Shown: in pieces, positions 49,814 to 63,700 of the stretch
Layout: each line of letters starts with the position of its first letter
How positions within the stretch are numbered: position 1 is the stretch's first letter
Assembly (NCBI RefSeq): GCF_020184175.1
Contig: NC_065531.1
Span: 44,041,213 to 44,105,212 of the forward strand
DNA length: 64,000 bases
Reading direction: 5' to 3'
DNA from: Aphis gossypii
Lineage: Eukaryota > Arthropoda > Insecta > Hemiptera > Aphididae
Translations under genes and position numbers: made by a program
The notes under the pieces: model-generated
The model's input: only the letters and a program-made list of their open reading frames with translations
What the model was told of the DNA's origin: nothing
Database searches by the model: none

Positions 49814-50299
49814 TCTGTTAAAAATAATGTTTAGTTTAAAATATCAGTTGATTAAATAGACAATACTTAGAACTAATTTAAGCAAGGTCACATACAGTAT
49901 AATGATGAGTCAACCAAGTGAATAACTCAGTCTACTACACTCAGTATTTCGACTATAAAAATAAAATACTCAATCAATCTACCTAGTTTAACAATTTTCA
50001 AACTATCATATTATATACAACAGGATAATATTAAGTTACATAATATAACATTTGACAATTAATAAATTTCAATAATTTTCTCATTACGCGCAATGCGTTA
50101 AATGATAATACAATTAAATTTAATAATATAAGACGTAATAAACGACGTTGACTGACAGTTGAAATAGATAAAAGGAACTACGTCATATCGATAACCTCAA
50201 TAAATTCGAAAAATACGTCGCTTTAACGGATTAATTCGTAATACAACAATGAATTTTCATTATTTCGTGCCGAACAAACCAATATTAAAATAAGAAATT

Positions 50300-50990
50300 C
50301 AGAAACGGAGAAAACCTCGTTTGATCATGGTCCGGCATGTAACCGTCGGCGTGCGAGCGGCGGCACTACCGCCTAACCTCACCACCTTATCACTACGTTA
50401 CGCCGACCTGAACGACTTAAAATCCGTCGACCATACACCTACATTATAATTTGTATGCTCATATTAAAAAAAAACGAAAACGCCAATACATAATGATAAT
50501 TCAGCAATTAATGTTCAAGTCAGCACGATAGTATTAGGCGGGCCGTGAAACGAGAAATTTTCGGAAGCACATGGTCATCAGCGTGTAGCGCGCGCAATCA
50601 TCACCGATATTCATAGTAATAACCGGACAAAAAGTGCGTTCTCTTACCTGAAGGTGTCGAAAGAACCGTACGTGAAAGATTGCTGATCGTTAAGTGAATC
50701 TCCGTGTGTACGCACTGGTGGGTTTGTTCACCGGGCACGAAAAATTCGGCGGTCGCGCGAATGTCGTGCACACACCACACAATACACAACTTCGTAACAA
50801 CGAAAATTGAACGAAGTGCGGCGTACTAGAGGCGCGGAATTGAAGTGAACGACAGAAACGTAACCTTAACGACTGTTAGTTCGTTTCCCACGGTATCCAT
50901 CGATAACAATGGACGTGTATCGACCAATGGCGTGGCGACCGCGGATCCGCCACCAAAGACGTTGTGCACTGCATGTCTTTCAGAACGTCC
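50300..50990 (-). promoter_or_regulatory. NAP1 promoter and untranslated first exon
   Basis: A CpG-rich stretch lies upstream of NAP1 on the minus strand. A strong donor (CACCTTCAG|GTAAGA) ends a probable 5' UTR exon at 50648. Spliced to the acceptor at 49815 it would place the ATG one base into exon 2. The exon's 5' limit, perhaps near 50830, was not determined. Base composition falls back to AT-rich beyond about 51000. Confidence 0.55.
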
Positions 50991-50999
50991 ATGATCTTA

Positions 51000-53840
51000 G
51001 ATCAGCCGCGTGATTTTAATTTTCAAAAAATAAATTATACCTAACCAAAAATCTAACACGATATTATATTTATATAATGATTCTAATGTTAAAATCATAC
51101 ATAAAATTATAAGAATTTACATATAATATGTATTTTATGTATTTTTAATAGTGTGGTATGATATTTCACTACTATTACCATTCAAGATTAAACCATTTAA
51201 TATGAAATTCAAAAAAAAACACACATTACATAGCTACCTGTAATATTGCAAATATAAACTGTAGAAATCATCAATATATTAGGTATACTAAAACAAGGAT
51301 AAACTATTGTCAGGATTCTTTTTTCATTTTAAAGAATATTCCTGTGATAAAAATTTAAACAAATGAATACTAGGTATTCACCTAGTGTACTAGTTAATCA
51401 ATTACAAATGTTAATAAATATTTTAGATTTTAATTGTATGCATTTTTAAATGAGTGAATCAAATAAGATTCTCAACACGACAACACGTAGTTGCATAAAC
51501 ATCTAAATGTCCATCTAAGTTCCATGATGCCCAATAATAAACCATTATTGTTTGTTATAAAGTATTTCAGACTTTCAGAGTCTAAAGCTTAAAAGATTTT
51601 AGCACTTATTTTTGAAAAAATGATAAATTTCAGTTTTAATAATCCCCAGATCATTTTATTTAGAATTTATAAATATAACTTACTAGTAGATACCGTGTAC
51701 TTTGTTTCCCATTAAAAATGCCATCCCTAATATGTTTTGTTTTATAAGTAATTCATTACTTATAAATGATTAGGTATGAACTGCCAAATAAATGTATAAA
51801 CAAAAATGTCCAGTGTATTTTCCCTGTTTGAGCATCTCCCTTTTTAAATTAGCTCCATTTTCTTCCCAGAGGTCTAACCTATGCTGTATAAAATTTCATC
51901 GCAATCGTATGAATGACTTAAAAATGCATAGAGGACACATACATAAATATAATTATAAAGATGAACATATTATGGAGTACAGGCTAATATCATGACTACC
52001 TATATCAAACAATTTAATTATTAATTTTGGCATTATTTAAACATATTTATATCATTTTTTGTGTTATAATATTCATAATTGTAGAGATAATTTGTTTTAT
52101 AAAATATAAAACTATTAAATAATTACCACTTTAATATGCTATAAAACTTTTTATTTCTATCTTATGACAAGTTATTAAGAAATATGGGGAAAAATACAAA
52201 CTATGTAAACTAAATAAAATAAAAAAACAAATAATTGTCAATGCACCATTTTTTTTATGACATTTAAGTATATCAAATATTAATTATCCTTATATATTAA
52301 GAGTTATGAGTGTTATCACAAGAGATCAGATTTATATTCTCTTAAAATCCTTTTACCTAATATAATGTTTTACATCATTAAAAATAGGCATTATATATTT
52401 TTTTAATGTACTGTAAAAAAAAAATATATATACATATTAAAATTATTCAGTTTAAATTTATTTTATTTATTTGGTTTACAACAAGTCAATAACAGTTAAT
52501 ATTTATTTTATTTGTCTACAATCAAAACTAATTGGTGCATAAATGATACATAAAAATAATATGAAATATAATTATTATTTTCTTTTGAAAAATATTTACA
52601 AACATAAAAATATTCTATAAAATTGAATATTCTTTAACCCGTAAACTATGCTTTTTTTGCAAAATAAAATTATTTCTATGAATCCTGTGCTTCATGGATT
52701 GTAAAAATATTTTACTCCCGCTTAACTGCATACAATAGAAATAAATATGCAAGGTCATAAAAATCCAACCGCTAGTTATGACTACTAAAATATTATGGTA
52801 TGTATTAATAAATAATTAAATTGGTTAAATATTCTTAATAGATCAATGATCATATATTATTAATATAACAGATAGAAAGTAGTAAAATTTTGAATTTAAT
52901 TATATTACTTGTTTGTTATACTTTTTAAAATATTATATAGAATATTGTAATAACAGGTATTAGTGTATTATGAGTTGATGGTTAAATAATTTGAAATATT
53001 AAAAGTTTTATAATATTTAAAGGTTTCAATAAGTTATAATCTTATATCATATAGTTAGCTTGCATTTTCCTACATTGATTGTTATTATTTAATGAAACAT
53101 TTGAAAAAAATCCTATCAATAAAAATGTTTAGTTATTTTATGTAGTCAAAACCCAATCATGAATATAATTTAAAAAATTCTAAAAATATAAAGATTTCAT
53201 ATTTTCCTAATCATAATATTAAATGAAAAAAAAATGACTAATTATATATTTTGGTATACATAGTAACAACCATCAAAGTATAATTCTACATCAATAAGAA
53301 TGGAAATTAACATGAACTTAACATTAATTACTTAATAATAAAAACAATGTCTTTAAATAACTTGTGTTTACTTAAAAATGTAAACAATTATTAATTGTAT
53401 TATTACATTTATTATTGCAGTTAATTGTCTAATATAGTTTTACATTGTTCAGTCCTATAAATAATGTTCTTGAGTTCAATAATCACATCAAAAGGGTTGG
53501 TAAAAAATATACATATATAAATATATATTTCCTTGTCTTTATAAATTAAGTACCATTTAACAGCTCTAAGTACTTTTAAGGCACCTTCTATAAAATGTAT
53601 TATTTAAAATAAATAATTAATTTACATACATTATAACATTAATAAAACAATAACTGGAATTACTCATTTTGTGCATAATTCAAATAATTCAATCTAAAAC
53701 TAGATACATATAAATAAATACGAATAATATATTACAATAACAAATAACAAATAATAAATCACTTATATTTAACATTCCTAAATCATGTTTATCACAATCA
53801 TTATTATGTACAAGTAACACATACAAAGGAATGAGTAGAA
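51000..53840. other. AT-rich gap between NAP1 and STIM
   Basis: No gene seen. Around 51870-51960, AAAATTTCATCGCAATCG followed by ACATACATA resembles the 3' tail of arthropod non-LTR retrotransposons or SINEs, in worn form. The 67-codon frame at 51792-51995 overlaps this debris and is not called. The remainder is simple A/T-rich sequence and probably includes the STIM 3' UTR. Confidence 0.4.
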
Positions 53841-56800
53841 TCATAATTTTTGTTTAGATGACTTTATCGCCTTATCATTATTTACATTAGGGTTTTCAGA
53901 ATTTTGATAGGATTTAGCTGCTTTACTTTTGGCAGATAAAAATATCGGGAATAATTTGTGACGTTTAATACGTTTTACAGATACTTCACTAGGTGTTGGA
54001 GATACTAAGACAATATCTGTACGGCTAGACACTCTTGATATCTTTCGATGTTTTGGATCTATACTAGAATCTGAATTTGAATGGCGGAACGTACCAGGAA
54101 CGACCTATAACATTAATATTAAATGTTTTAAATTGTTATTAATACTAGAATATATAATTTTACAAAAATTAATTTGATATTTAAAATTAAATATTCAAGT
54201 TAACCAAAATTGTATGTATTAAATATTTATTTAATAAATATATTTTTAGATTCAATATGATAAATGGAACAATGAATTAATATTGATTATATTATGACAT
54301 ACCAACTACAATATATAGTTTAGAAATTAAATAATATTATAACTAGTAGTTAAGATTGCAAAAACTAACTAAAAAAGAATAGATTCTTAAAATTATTATT
54401 ATTATTTTTTTAATTGCTGGATTGTATGTATCCGTTGATTATTAAATATAGTTTTTGAATATTATAACAAAAATAGGGAATTATTTTAAAATTAAATATT
54501 TAGACAGTTTGTATCAGTATTTTTATCCATTATAAACTTTGATTGGTAAAAATAATTTTTTGATTCAATAAATATACCCTTAAATAAATCATAAATATAT
54601 ATATATATATTTATAGGAAACACATAATATATAATAGTATATTGAAATAAGTCTTACAACTTGCTCAGATATGAATTGGTTGCTATCAGTATTGGGTGAT
54701 TTTATTTTTGGGTCTGATGTTTGAACAGATTGCTGTGGTTGTTTTAAATCACAAATGTCTTCGCCGAGTATGAAACAGGGTTTTGTATCCGAGGAATGGG
54801 TTTGTTGCTCTTCGTCCACGCATTCTAATTGATCGCTCCCTGAAGAATCCTGGCCGTTGTCCCGCCATTGTACGGAATTTTCACAAGCACCAAGGTCTTG
54901 ATACGACGTCCCTGAAAATATATAAATGGCAATTAAAAAAAAATGAAAATGTGTTAAAAATGTTTATTAAAACACACAAGCAAATGAAAGTATTAATATT
55001 CTATGATATATTAGTATACAACATACATATATATATAATGAATCAAATAAATAAAATAAAACTACATTTATCAAATAAATTTGAGTTAAGTCATATATAT
55101 TTATGAGCATTAGAACAATACAATAAAATTTAATTTAAATTATGTTTTTATTCATAATTATTATAAATATTAAAAATATAAATAAACATTTTATTTATTG
55201 GAAAAGAAAACATTTAAAATTTTTTTTCCATTTTACAATACCTTAAACTAAATAATAAATCTAAATTGTATTAGGTTATACAAGTTAATATAATATACTA
55301 TAAGATAACGTTGTTTGATACTTTTACAAATATCTTATAATCAAGCTAAGTACGACTTCCCATGAAGAGTATCTACAAAATTTTTTTTATATATCAACGA
55401 TTCATTTCAATAGATGGAATATTAAAATAACTTTAAAAAAAATAATATTTAGTACTGTAAGTGTACACATAATGATGAAGGTAAATGTTATTGCCAATTT
55501 GACTAGAATTTTACTTTTTATTGTCTTAACATCAGTAGTTTTGTTTTGAAAAAATATTATTGTTATATTTTGCTTACCACAAAAACTCATCTTCATGCAG
55601 CAGCATTAAGGATAAAAATTAATTAATTATTAAAATGCACCAAGTAATAATATCTTAACATATTAATGTATAGGCCAAATAATATCTAATGCTTCAAAAC
55701 TAAAACAGCTAACAACTTTAAAAACTAAAAATATGAATTCAAATTAAAATCTAAAAAAATAAATACACATAAAACGAGGTAAGCAAATAATAAGTGGTAG
55801 TATAAATAAAAATCATACAAGCAATATTTAAACTTAAAATATCAAATTATATATAAGCTAACCCAATTATTATTTATTACAGATTAAAATTTCAAAAATA
55901 TTCCAACAAAACAAATTAATTTTTTTAAATATTTCAATGATAAAAATTAGTATAACATTTCTCAATTTCATTTGTATAATACATTTACAACAAACATAGT
56001 TAATTTAAATTAAGTAATAATATAATTAATAATAGTTAGAACAACTTGTTCATCTCACTGTTAAATAAATTGTAGAACTTTAATATTTATAATAATATTC
56101 AAAGGGTTAAAAATAATGTTCATTTACTATACTCTATAATTAATGTAATATTGGATTACAATAAAATACTTTATTTTTTAATAGAAGATGATATAAAAAT
56201 TATTTATTCATTATAAACATAATAATTCATCAATATAATACAGTAATATTAAAGACATATAGATGCTAGGTAGTTTGGTCAAAATCCATTGTATTAAATC
56301 AAATTCTAATATAAAAAATAAAGAATGAAAATATCTAGTAAATAACAAGTAAAAATTGTATTTATTTCAAATTAATTGAACAATAATTAAACATTATTGC
56401 AAGCAATAGGAAACACTCGAAGAAACAGTAAAAGACAAACAAGCAGTGGTAAATTTCAACCAATAGATTCATCGTCCCTTCCCTTACCTGGACCCACACA
56501 AACTGAATACTGGCTTGAATCATCTTCAAGGTCATCTTGGCTACTCATGCGCCCTGAAACAAAAAAAGTCAAAAATGTTTTAACACATCATAACCAATAC
56601 CTAGATATTGTGCAAACCTCGCAGTGAGAAGTTTCGCCCATTCACTACATTTCTATACAACATGTTCTCTAAATGTGACAAACCATTATTATTTATGATA
56701 TTAAATCCACACAATATTTCAATTTGTTTCCATCGATGCACTCTCTCTGCGAGTTCTTGAGTAACTTCATTTAATGATGTTCTAAAATACCAAACAATAT

Positions 56801-59800
56801 TAATCAATATAGTTTATATATTAGTAATTTAAAATGTATTATTAAATATTACCTAGCTTCGACAATACTACGATCAACATCATCAATTGATTTTCCATGA
56901 GTTGACACAAAGGCACCTACTAAACTGGATCTTTTTTTACGTAATTTTTCGCACTAATAAAAAAAAAAAGTAAATGTTAAATGTTACATATAATATTATA
57001 TACATAATCATTATTTAAACTCTATATAAAATAAAATATTACTGCTTCTCTTGCTTGCTGTAATTGTTTCTCAGCGCTTAATTTCTTTTTAATGTAAGAT
57101 TTATTTTCAACTTCATGCGTTAGTTGTAACCATTGCTGTAATCCATGTGGAGGTGTCCAACAACGGTCATCTAATTCACCTTCTGCTCTAGCTAACTCTC
57201 CTCTTAATGACTAAAAATTTAAATTATTATTTGTAACCATCACATATATACTTTATATAATTTGGATTACTTCAATTTCAGTTTTAAGCTGAGAAATTTC
57301 CAAATTAGAATAAGATGATTTTAGTTCTGATGAGTTTTCATCTTTAATTTGTTGTTCTTGTAACTGTTTTTCTAAATTTGCTTTTTCAGTAATAACATAC
57401 TCTTGCACTTGTTTTGCTTTTTCTAGTTCTTTCTAAAATTAAATTATTAAGAATACAATAAAACATAAACAATTTAACAAGTTATACAATTTATACCTGT
57501 AAATCTTCATAAGCAGTTTCTGCTTTTTGCAAACCTTCCATATCTCTCATCATACGTTTTAAATGTAGTGTTGAACTTTTATTTTGGTTGTAAACATACC
57601 AAAAACCAATCAATGCTCCCAACAATAATGTTATTAAAACTAAATCTTTCAAATGTGTGACTGACTCTATTAATAAATTAAAATTAAAATATTTAAAATT
57701 AAATCTAGAATATTTTAAAATAAAAAGTTTATCATGAGATTTATTTTCTCAAATTGTATTAATCAGTTATTAACCTTTAGGGGGTCCAAATAAAACTACA
57801 TCCATAGCTTTCAATGCAATTTTTTGTTTATGAATAGGATCCTTGATTCCGAGTACATTATTCAAAATTTGCATATTAGTAACAGCTAGTCTGAAATTAT
57901 AAACATATTATAAGTAACAATTATTATTAGTTAGTAATAACTAAGCATCATTAAAAAAAAACTTTAAAATTGACAGCAAACACATAGTCAATAATTAAAC
58001 AACTAGGTGTCAAAAATAAAATTTTAAGACAATACAATCAAGGCATAAAAGAATTTACATCAAAATAAACATATTATAAATACACAAAAATTACTAAAAT
58101 GACATTCAAAATTCAAAACTAATCATCTAGCAAATAATGTTTTTGAATTATAATAAAATAATTAATATAATTATTCGTCATTATAATATATAATTTTGTA
58201 CAAATTTATACTTCAAATGTTTATAAAAATAACAGTATATATATATATATTTTGAATTTTTGGTTCCAGTGTGAATTATATATAAAGAATCATATTGTAT
58301 TAATTTTCAAATCTTAGGAATTTTTAACTACAAAACAATTTGTTAAGATTCTATCTTCAAAAACATATAAAAAATATTTATGGATTCACGCTCGAATTTT
58401 TTTAATTATATTAATAAAGTCATGACTCATGAGGAACCTTGTATAAAATGTTCATTTCTTTAGATAGTGAAAATTTTTTTATGAATAAAAACTAAAAAAT
58501 AAATTGATAATTTTAATTATTAATAAATAGTTCAAAAAAATCGACATATTTTGAAAATTATATTTTGTATAGAAAATGATCATATTAATATTTAGTGAAA
58601 ATTTTAAGTTCCTAAAATTATTTATTTTTAAACAATAAAAAAATTAATTTTTTAAAAAACATTTTTTACATTAAAACCTATTCTACCTTCATTTTTGTTT
58701 TTTTTTTCGACTAGAAATAAATCATCATTTTTTTTTAAAAATAAAAATTTTCAAGAAAAACTACATTTCAACTATTTTTTAAGTTTTTTATTAATTGTTT
58801 ACACAATATAACACACATTTTTGATTTCATACTCCGAATCAGAATATTATTCGACGTATTCGCATAAAATAGGTATACTTCAAATTTCAGAGAAGTAGTT
58901 TATGAATTATAGGTATTTTAAGTTTATATGAGCGGAATAGTAGACCAAAATTGTCTGGGATACTTCAATGCCACACCACGTTACCACAAACTTTGTTTTT
59001 TATTACTTACAATAATTATGTAAAAAAGTATTTTCAAAACGTGAATAGTTTTTGAAATTACGAATAATTAAATTATAAAAAAATTACCCTGTAAATTAGA
59101 AGTTAATTATAGTTTTATCGATGAATAAAATGAAATAGTAAATATATTATAATACTATAGCTAATATGATGATAATATTTACAATAGGCTATATCAATAA
59201 TTCTCAATCTTCTTAATACCACGGTTCACGAGTTCACGACCCAAATTTTCCTCTGAAAACTATCACGATCCACATGATATCACTCTAACAGGAAGTAGTT
59301 CTAAAAAATCAAAGTTTGTTTATTGCTTTTACTACTTACTACTTTATACTCTAAAGTGTATAGGTTTGTAATAAATATAATTTTAAAATTTTATTTTTAT
59401 TATTGAGGCGTAGGTATGCGAAGTGTGTGCTTGTTTTCTGCTGTGATTGAGAGCAGCATTTCATAATTTATGCTTATACAGAATAAAATATCTTAAATAT
59501 CTTAGAATCTATATAATTTATAAAATTCTCAAGACCCACTAAAAATTGATTTGCGACCCATAGTTTGAGAAACGATGGTCTTAGAATAATAATGAAAATA
59601 TCGATACTGGACTGATACCTAGGTACTTGTAAAATGAATTCGTTATCTTGTTGTATAGGTACATAGACTACAAGTATAATTAAATAAATGAATTGTTATT
59701 ACTTTTTATAGTAACGCTTCAAAATTGTATATATTTTATATAATTCTACATTCCTATATAGCCATATAGGTGCATGTCGAAGAATAATTTCTTCATAAAA

Positions 59801-60747
59801 TAATGATTTGATTTTGTATCTGTTATCAGTATACCAAAAGAGTAATGAAAGCCGAAAATTACTGTTCATAGAGTTTTCCTGAACGCTGGAAATTTATATA
59901 AACCACTTGATTATAATATTTAAAACCATAATTTTGATTATCCTCGATTAGGAATTATAAAAAACTTCGATAAAATTATTGACACCTAATAAATAACTAT
60001 TATTAATTAATCCATGAAAATATTAGTTTAAAATACAAGTTTTCTGATATTATGCGTTGCTCATAGTATACTAACCATTTTAATTGTAATAAGCAAAATA
60101 TTAGTAGGTTCGTATACAATATACTGCATTTCTATCATGATTCATGACACTATACACAAATGAATAGAATACGAAATAATTGATTTTCAAGTACCTACGT
60201 AACTATAGGCATATGCTTTCTCGATTCAATAAAATGTGTTCAACTACGCTTTAAAATAAGGCCTTGTGATTTTCATATTATGTTTATTAATTTACCCTCT
60301 TTTCGCAAGTCAAACTCTATAGACAAACGCCAAAAAACTCGTATATATATAGCATAGGTAGTAATTCCACAATTGTTACTAACCTAGGGAGATGGGCTCC
60401 AGTCACTCTATGTTGTATAAAATTAGGAACATATTGGGGCAGTTCCACCGATGTAGAAAGCCAATCACAAGTTTGCTCGACAGTCCAATTGTGTACCTAA
60501 AATACAATATAAAAAATTAATTATATTCATAATCTTCAATATTATATTTTATACGGGTTTCAATATAAGTATTTATAATTATGATTTATATTATTGTGAA
60601 TAATAATGTTATTATTCAATCACTTACTTCAGACTTTACCCAAGCATCCCACAAGTCTTTAACAGATATATACATATCATCATTTTGATGAAATGCCTTT
60701 TGGCGTTTTTCCGCGCCTTTTTCATATTTTAATTCTTCGCGAAGAAA
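53841..60747 (-). CDS. Stim: STIM, ER calcium sensor of store-operated calcium entry (5' exons missing)
   Basis: STIM spans the ER membrane, senses luminal calcium loss and opens Orai channels at ER-plasma membrane contacts. Eleven minus-strand coding exons: 60747-60628, 60496-60384, 57890-57775, 57666-57497, 57432-57271, 57210-57043, 56953-56853, 56781-56618, 56553-56488, 54911-54658 and 54104-53841. They give 563 aa in frame. In order: end of the EF-hand region (FLREELKYEKGAEKRQKAFH, DLWDAWVKSE), SAM domain (HNWTVEQTCDWLSTSVELPQ, GAHLPRLAV), TM helix (LKDLVLITLLLGALIGFWYV), coiled coil 1, and the Orai-activating SOAR region. SOAR shows LQQWLQLTHEVE, basic KLRKKR, the Phe equivalent to human STIM1 F394 in LVGAF, and HRWKQIEILCGFNI. 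Then come an acidic Ser-rich segment and a lysine-rich tail (KSSKQKL). Signal peptide and EF-hand loop exons were not found up to 64000. No SxIP microtubule-tip motif was seen. Confidence 0.96.
57891..60383. other. 2.5 kb STIM intron containing a worn hAT-like element
   Basis: The intron separates the two halves of the SAM-domain coding sequence. At about 59195-59577 the ends read CAATAATTCTCAAT and TTTGAGAAACGATG, with ACCACGGTTCACGA and TTGCGACCCA just inside. This resembles hAT elements with CAGTGGTTCTCAA-type ends. No target duplication matches, so the copy is old and the call tentative. The rest is AT-rich with no gene. Confidence 0.45.
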
Positions 60748-63700
60748 CTGTAAAATACAAAACATAAGATTTCAATTAACATAGAAATTTCATATTTTGT
60801 AAAACTTCAAAATGTTGACATAAATTTGAAATTATAGGTAATTTAGTTCAAGGTTTTATTTATATTTAATTAATGTATATAATTAAAATATTTTTATTAG
60901 ATACAAAATGTGTGAACAATGGATATTCAATAATGTGCTTTGGAAGACGTGAAAAAATGAAAAGTTATTATATAATTAGGTTATTATATTATTATTGAAA
61001 TAATACGTTTTTTTCTTTAGTACTGTAATTCCTCGTTGAATCGATAAATTGTTGAAGATAGTTATAGTTTGCAATAACCGTATGGTTTAGATTAACCTAG
61101 TAAAACCTATAACGTATTGCATACAGAAAACTGTATATTGATCAACTATTATTAAATTACTCAAGTGTCAACCTTGGCCTGACATGACAAGTAGAATGTA
61201 GATACAATAGGATCTTCATCTAAATGTGTCATTCGGTTTATTGCAATGCACCAAAATCCAAAAGTAGCATAGGTCATCATTATAAAAATAAAGGGTAGGT
61301 AGCTTTAGTGTTCATCATTTAAGATATATTATAAAAGTATAACAGCTTATACAATAATCGGAGACACATGTTTCGGAATAAAAATGTTATTATTCTCGTA
61401 AATATTTCAAAAAAGATAAGAAGTAAGTTTTCAGAGTTTAAGTATCATAGACAGATACAGAAAGTTTGGGTATTGACTTTTGACGAGCACCTTCACGCTT
61501 CTCCTAGTGGGATATTTTCATAAAAATAATAGAACCAAAATATGAAAATGTAATAAATTAATATTATATATTTAAAAAAAAATAATATATATATATAAAT
61601 AATAATATAATAAAACTTTTCAGTTAATCTAATTGTTGATATATACCTAATTTTAATTTAAGTTTTTAAATGTTAATTTATTGAACTTTAAATGCAATCA
61701 TGTTACTTTACACATCGATTAATACAACTTTAGATCACTGTTAAAATACAAATATTGCCATTATGGGTATCAAATTATTGGTGATTGGTTTTAAATAATC
61801 TACTCGTATAAAGGTTTTTTACGAAAATATCCAACAGTTAGATCCTACTTACATTTTTTTCGTAAGGTTTCTGTACTTAAAATTTTCTAAGTTTTCGAAT
61901 GTGAATTTTAAATCATGGACAAATTTTGAAAAATACCTGCATAAAGTATATTGTGGTGTATAATTGAATTTATTCAACTGCATCAGATTGTATCACCATT
62001 AAAATTAATGCAAAAGACGTATTGAACCAATTCACTCAATTATTTTTAACTACAGAGAATATTACAGTAAAATAAAGACTACATAAAAGACTACAATATA
62101 GTATCTATTATACTTATTAACTATATAGATTTTATAAGTTTATAAGCAGTAAAATAAAAATATATATTGCCTAAATAATAATATATCACTGATATATTTA
62201 TTATATTCTATGCAAATCTGCAGAAGAAATATAAATCGAAAACATACATAATATTTGAAATTTGAACACTTAGCAAATTTTTTTTTAAAATACAACAAAA
62301 TATTCACTATAGATATAACTTAAACAATGTTTTATTAGTGGATCCCGATTAATACTATAATAATACTATATTATACTGATGAATTCTTATGATAAATTTT
62401 GAATCAATATTATGTAAATAGTTGATTATATACGCGCGATATCGTCAATTTTGTAAACATAATTTAAATAGATAATAAACATAGTAACAGATTTATTAAC
62501 ATAATTTACATTCTGATTTATGATTTCAAATGAGACGTAACCTTAAACATGCTTTCCGCAAGCGCATTCAATTGTATTTTTTTATGTATTTATGTAGGAA
62601 TGTTTTAAGTGCCAAATTCGTTCAACACACTATTTATAAGAAATACGAAAAAATGCTTCACCTATAATATTCCTAAGAGCAAACTGCCAAAATCTAGGTT
62701 GCCTGGGAGTATAATTTTAATTTGAAGCGGAAATATTCAGTACTTTTTTTCGCACAACCATATGTATAAATAAACTACCAACAGTATTGTGAGGGGGAAT
62801 ATAAATTAATTTGTAACTTATTTTCATTGATCCTATTAATATTGACTCAATTGGGAAAAATTAAACTTAGAAACATTACTAAAGCTCCCAATTATATTAT
62901 TCGATTAATAATAAAATTACTATCTACTAAAGTAATTATACAATTATTTACAAAAAATGGAAGTTTGTAAGCGAGGCGAATTGCATCAAATCAAAATATG
63001 GATAAACATAGAAATTGAAAATTAATATAGTTTAATGATAAATTGGTAACACATTTTACTATGATATTATTAAAAATTTATATTTTAATATTATAAATTC
63101 ATATTTTTAATATAGTTAAAACTTCATTAAGTATTTATAAGTGAATCCAATTTTAATAATAGACACTAAACTGCACAAAGAGGTAGGTAGCAATAATAAA
63201 AATTAAAGATAAATCATAAATATTTATACATAATACATAGATAGCTTTAAGTTAAAAATTACAATTCTTTAATATTTTTAATGATTTGTGGGTTTGTATG
63301 ATCATTACACAAATACTCATGTTTAAAAAACTTCCAGATATTATACTCATACCTATGTAAAAATTATAGATTTTTATGATTTTTTAATAAAATTGGGTTC
63401 ACACTACACTGTTTTTATAAGGTAGAAATGTAGAATATAATATTGAGTTTACTAAAGAGTTACCAACATTTTGATATCTATGTGATAAATATTAAACACA
63501 ATAATAATATTAACTATTGAGCCAACCTCCTCGTAGTGTCTTCTGGATAACACTAATAGGCTCAGATTTCGTAAAATATGTTAATATATATTATATATGC
63601 AAAGAAATAAATGCACCCAAACGTACTATTTAATAAATAAATAAATAATAAATATTACGATCAAACGTGTTATGGATTTACGCCTTAAGGCCTAAAGGCC

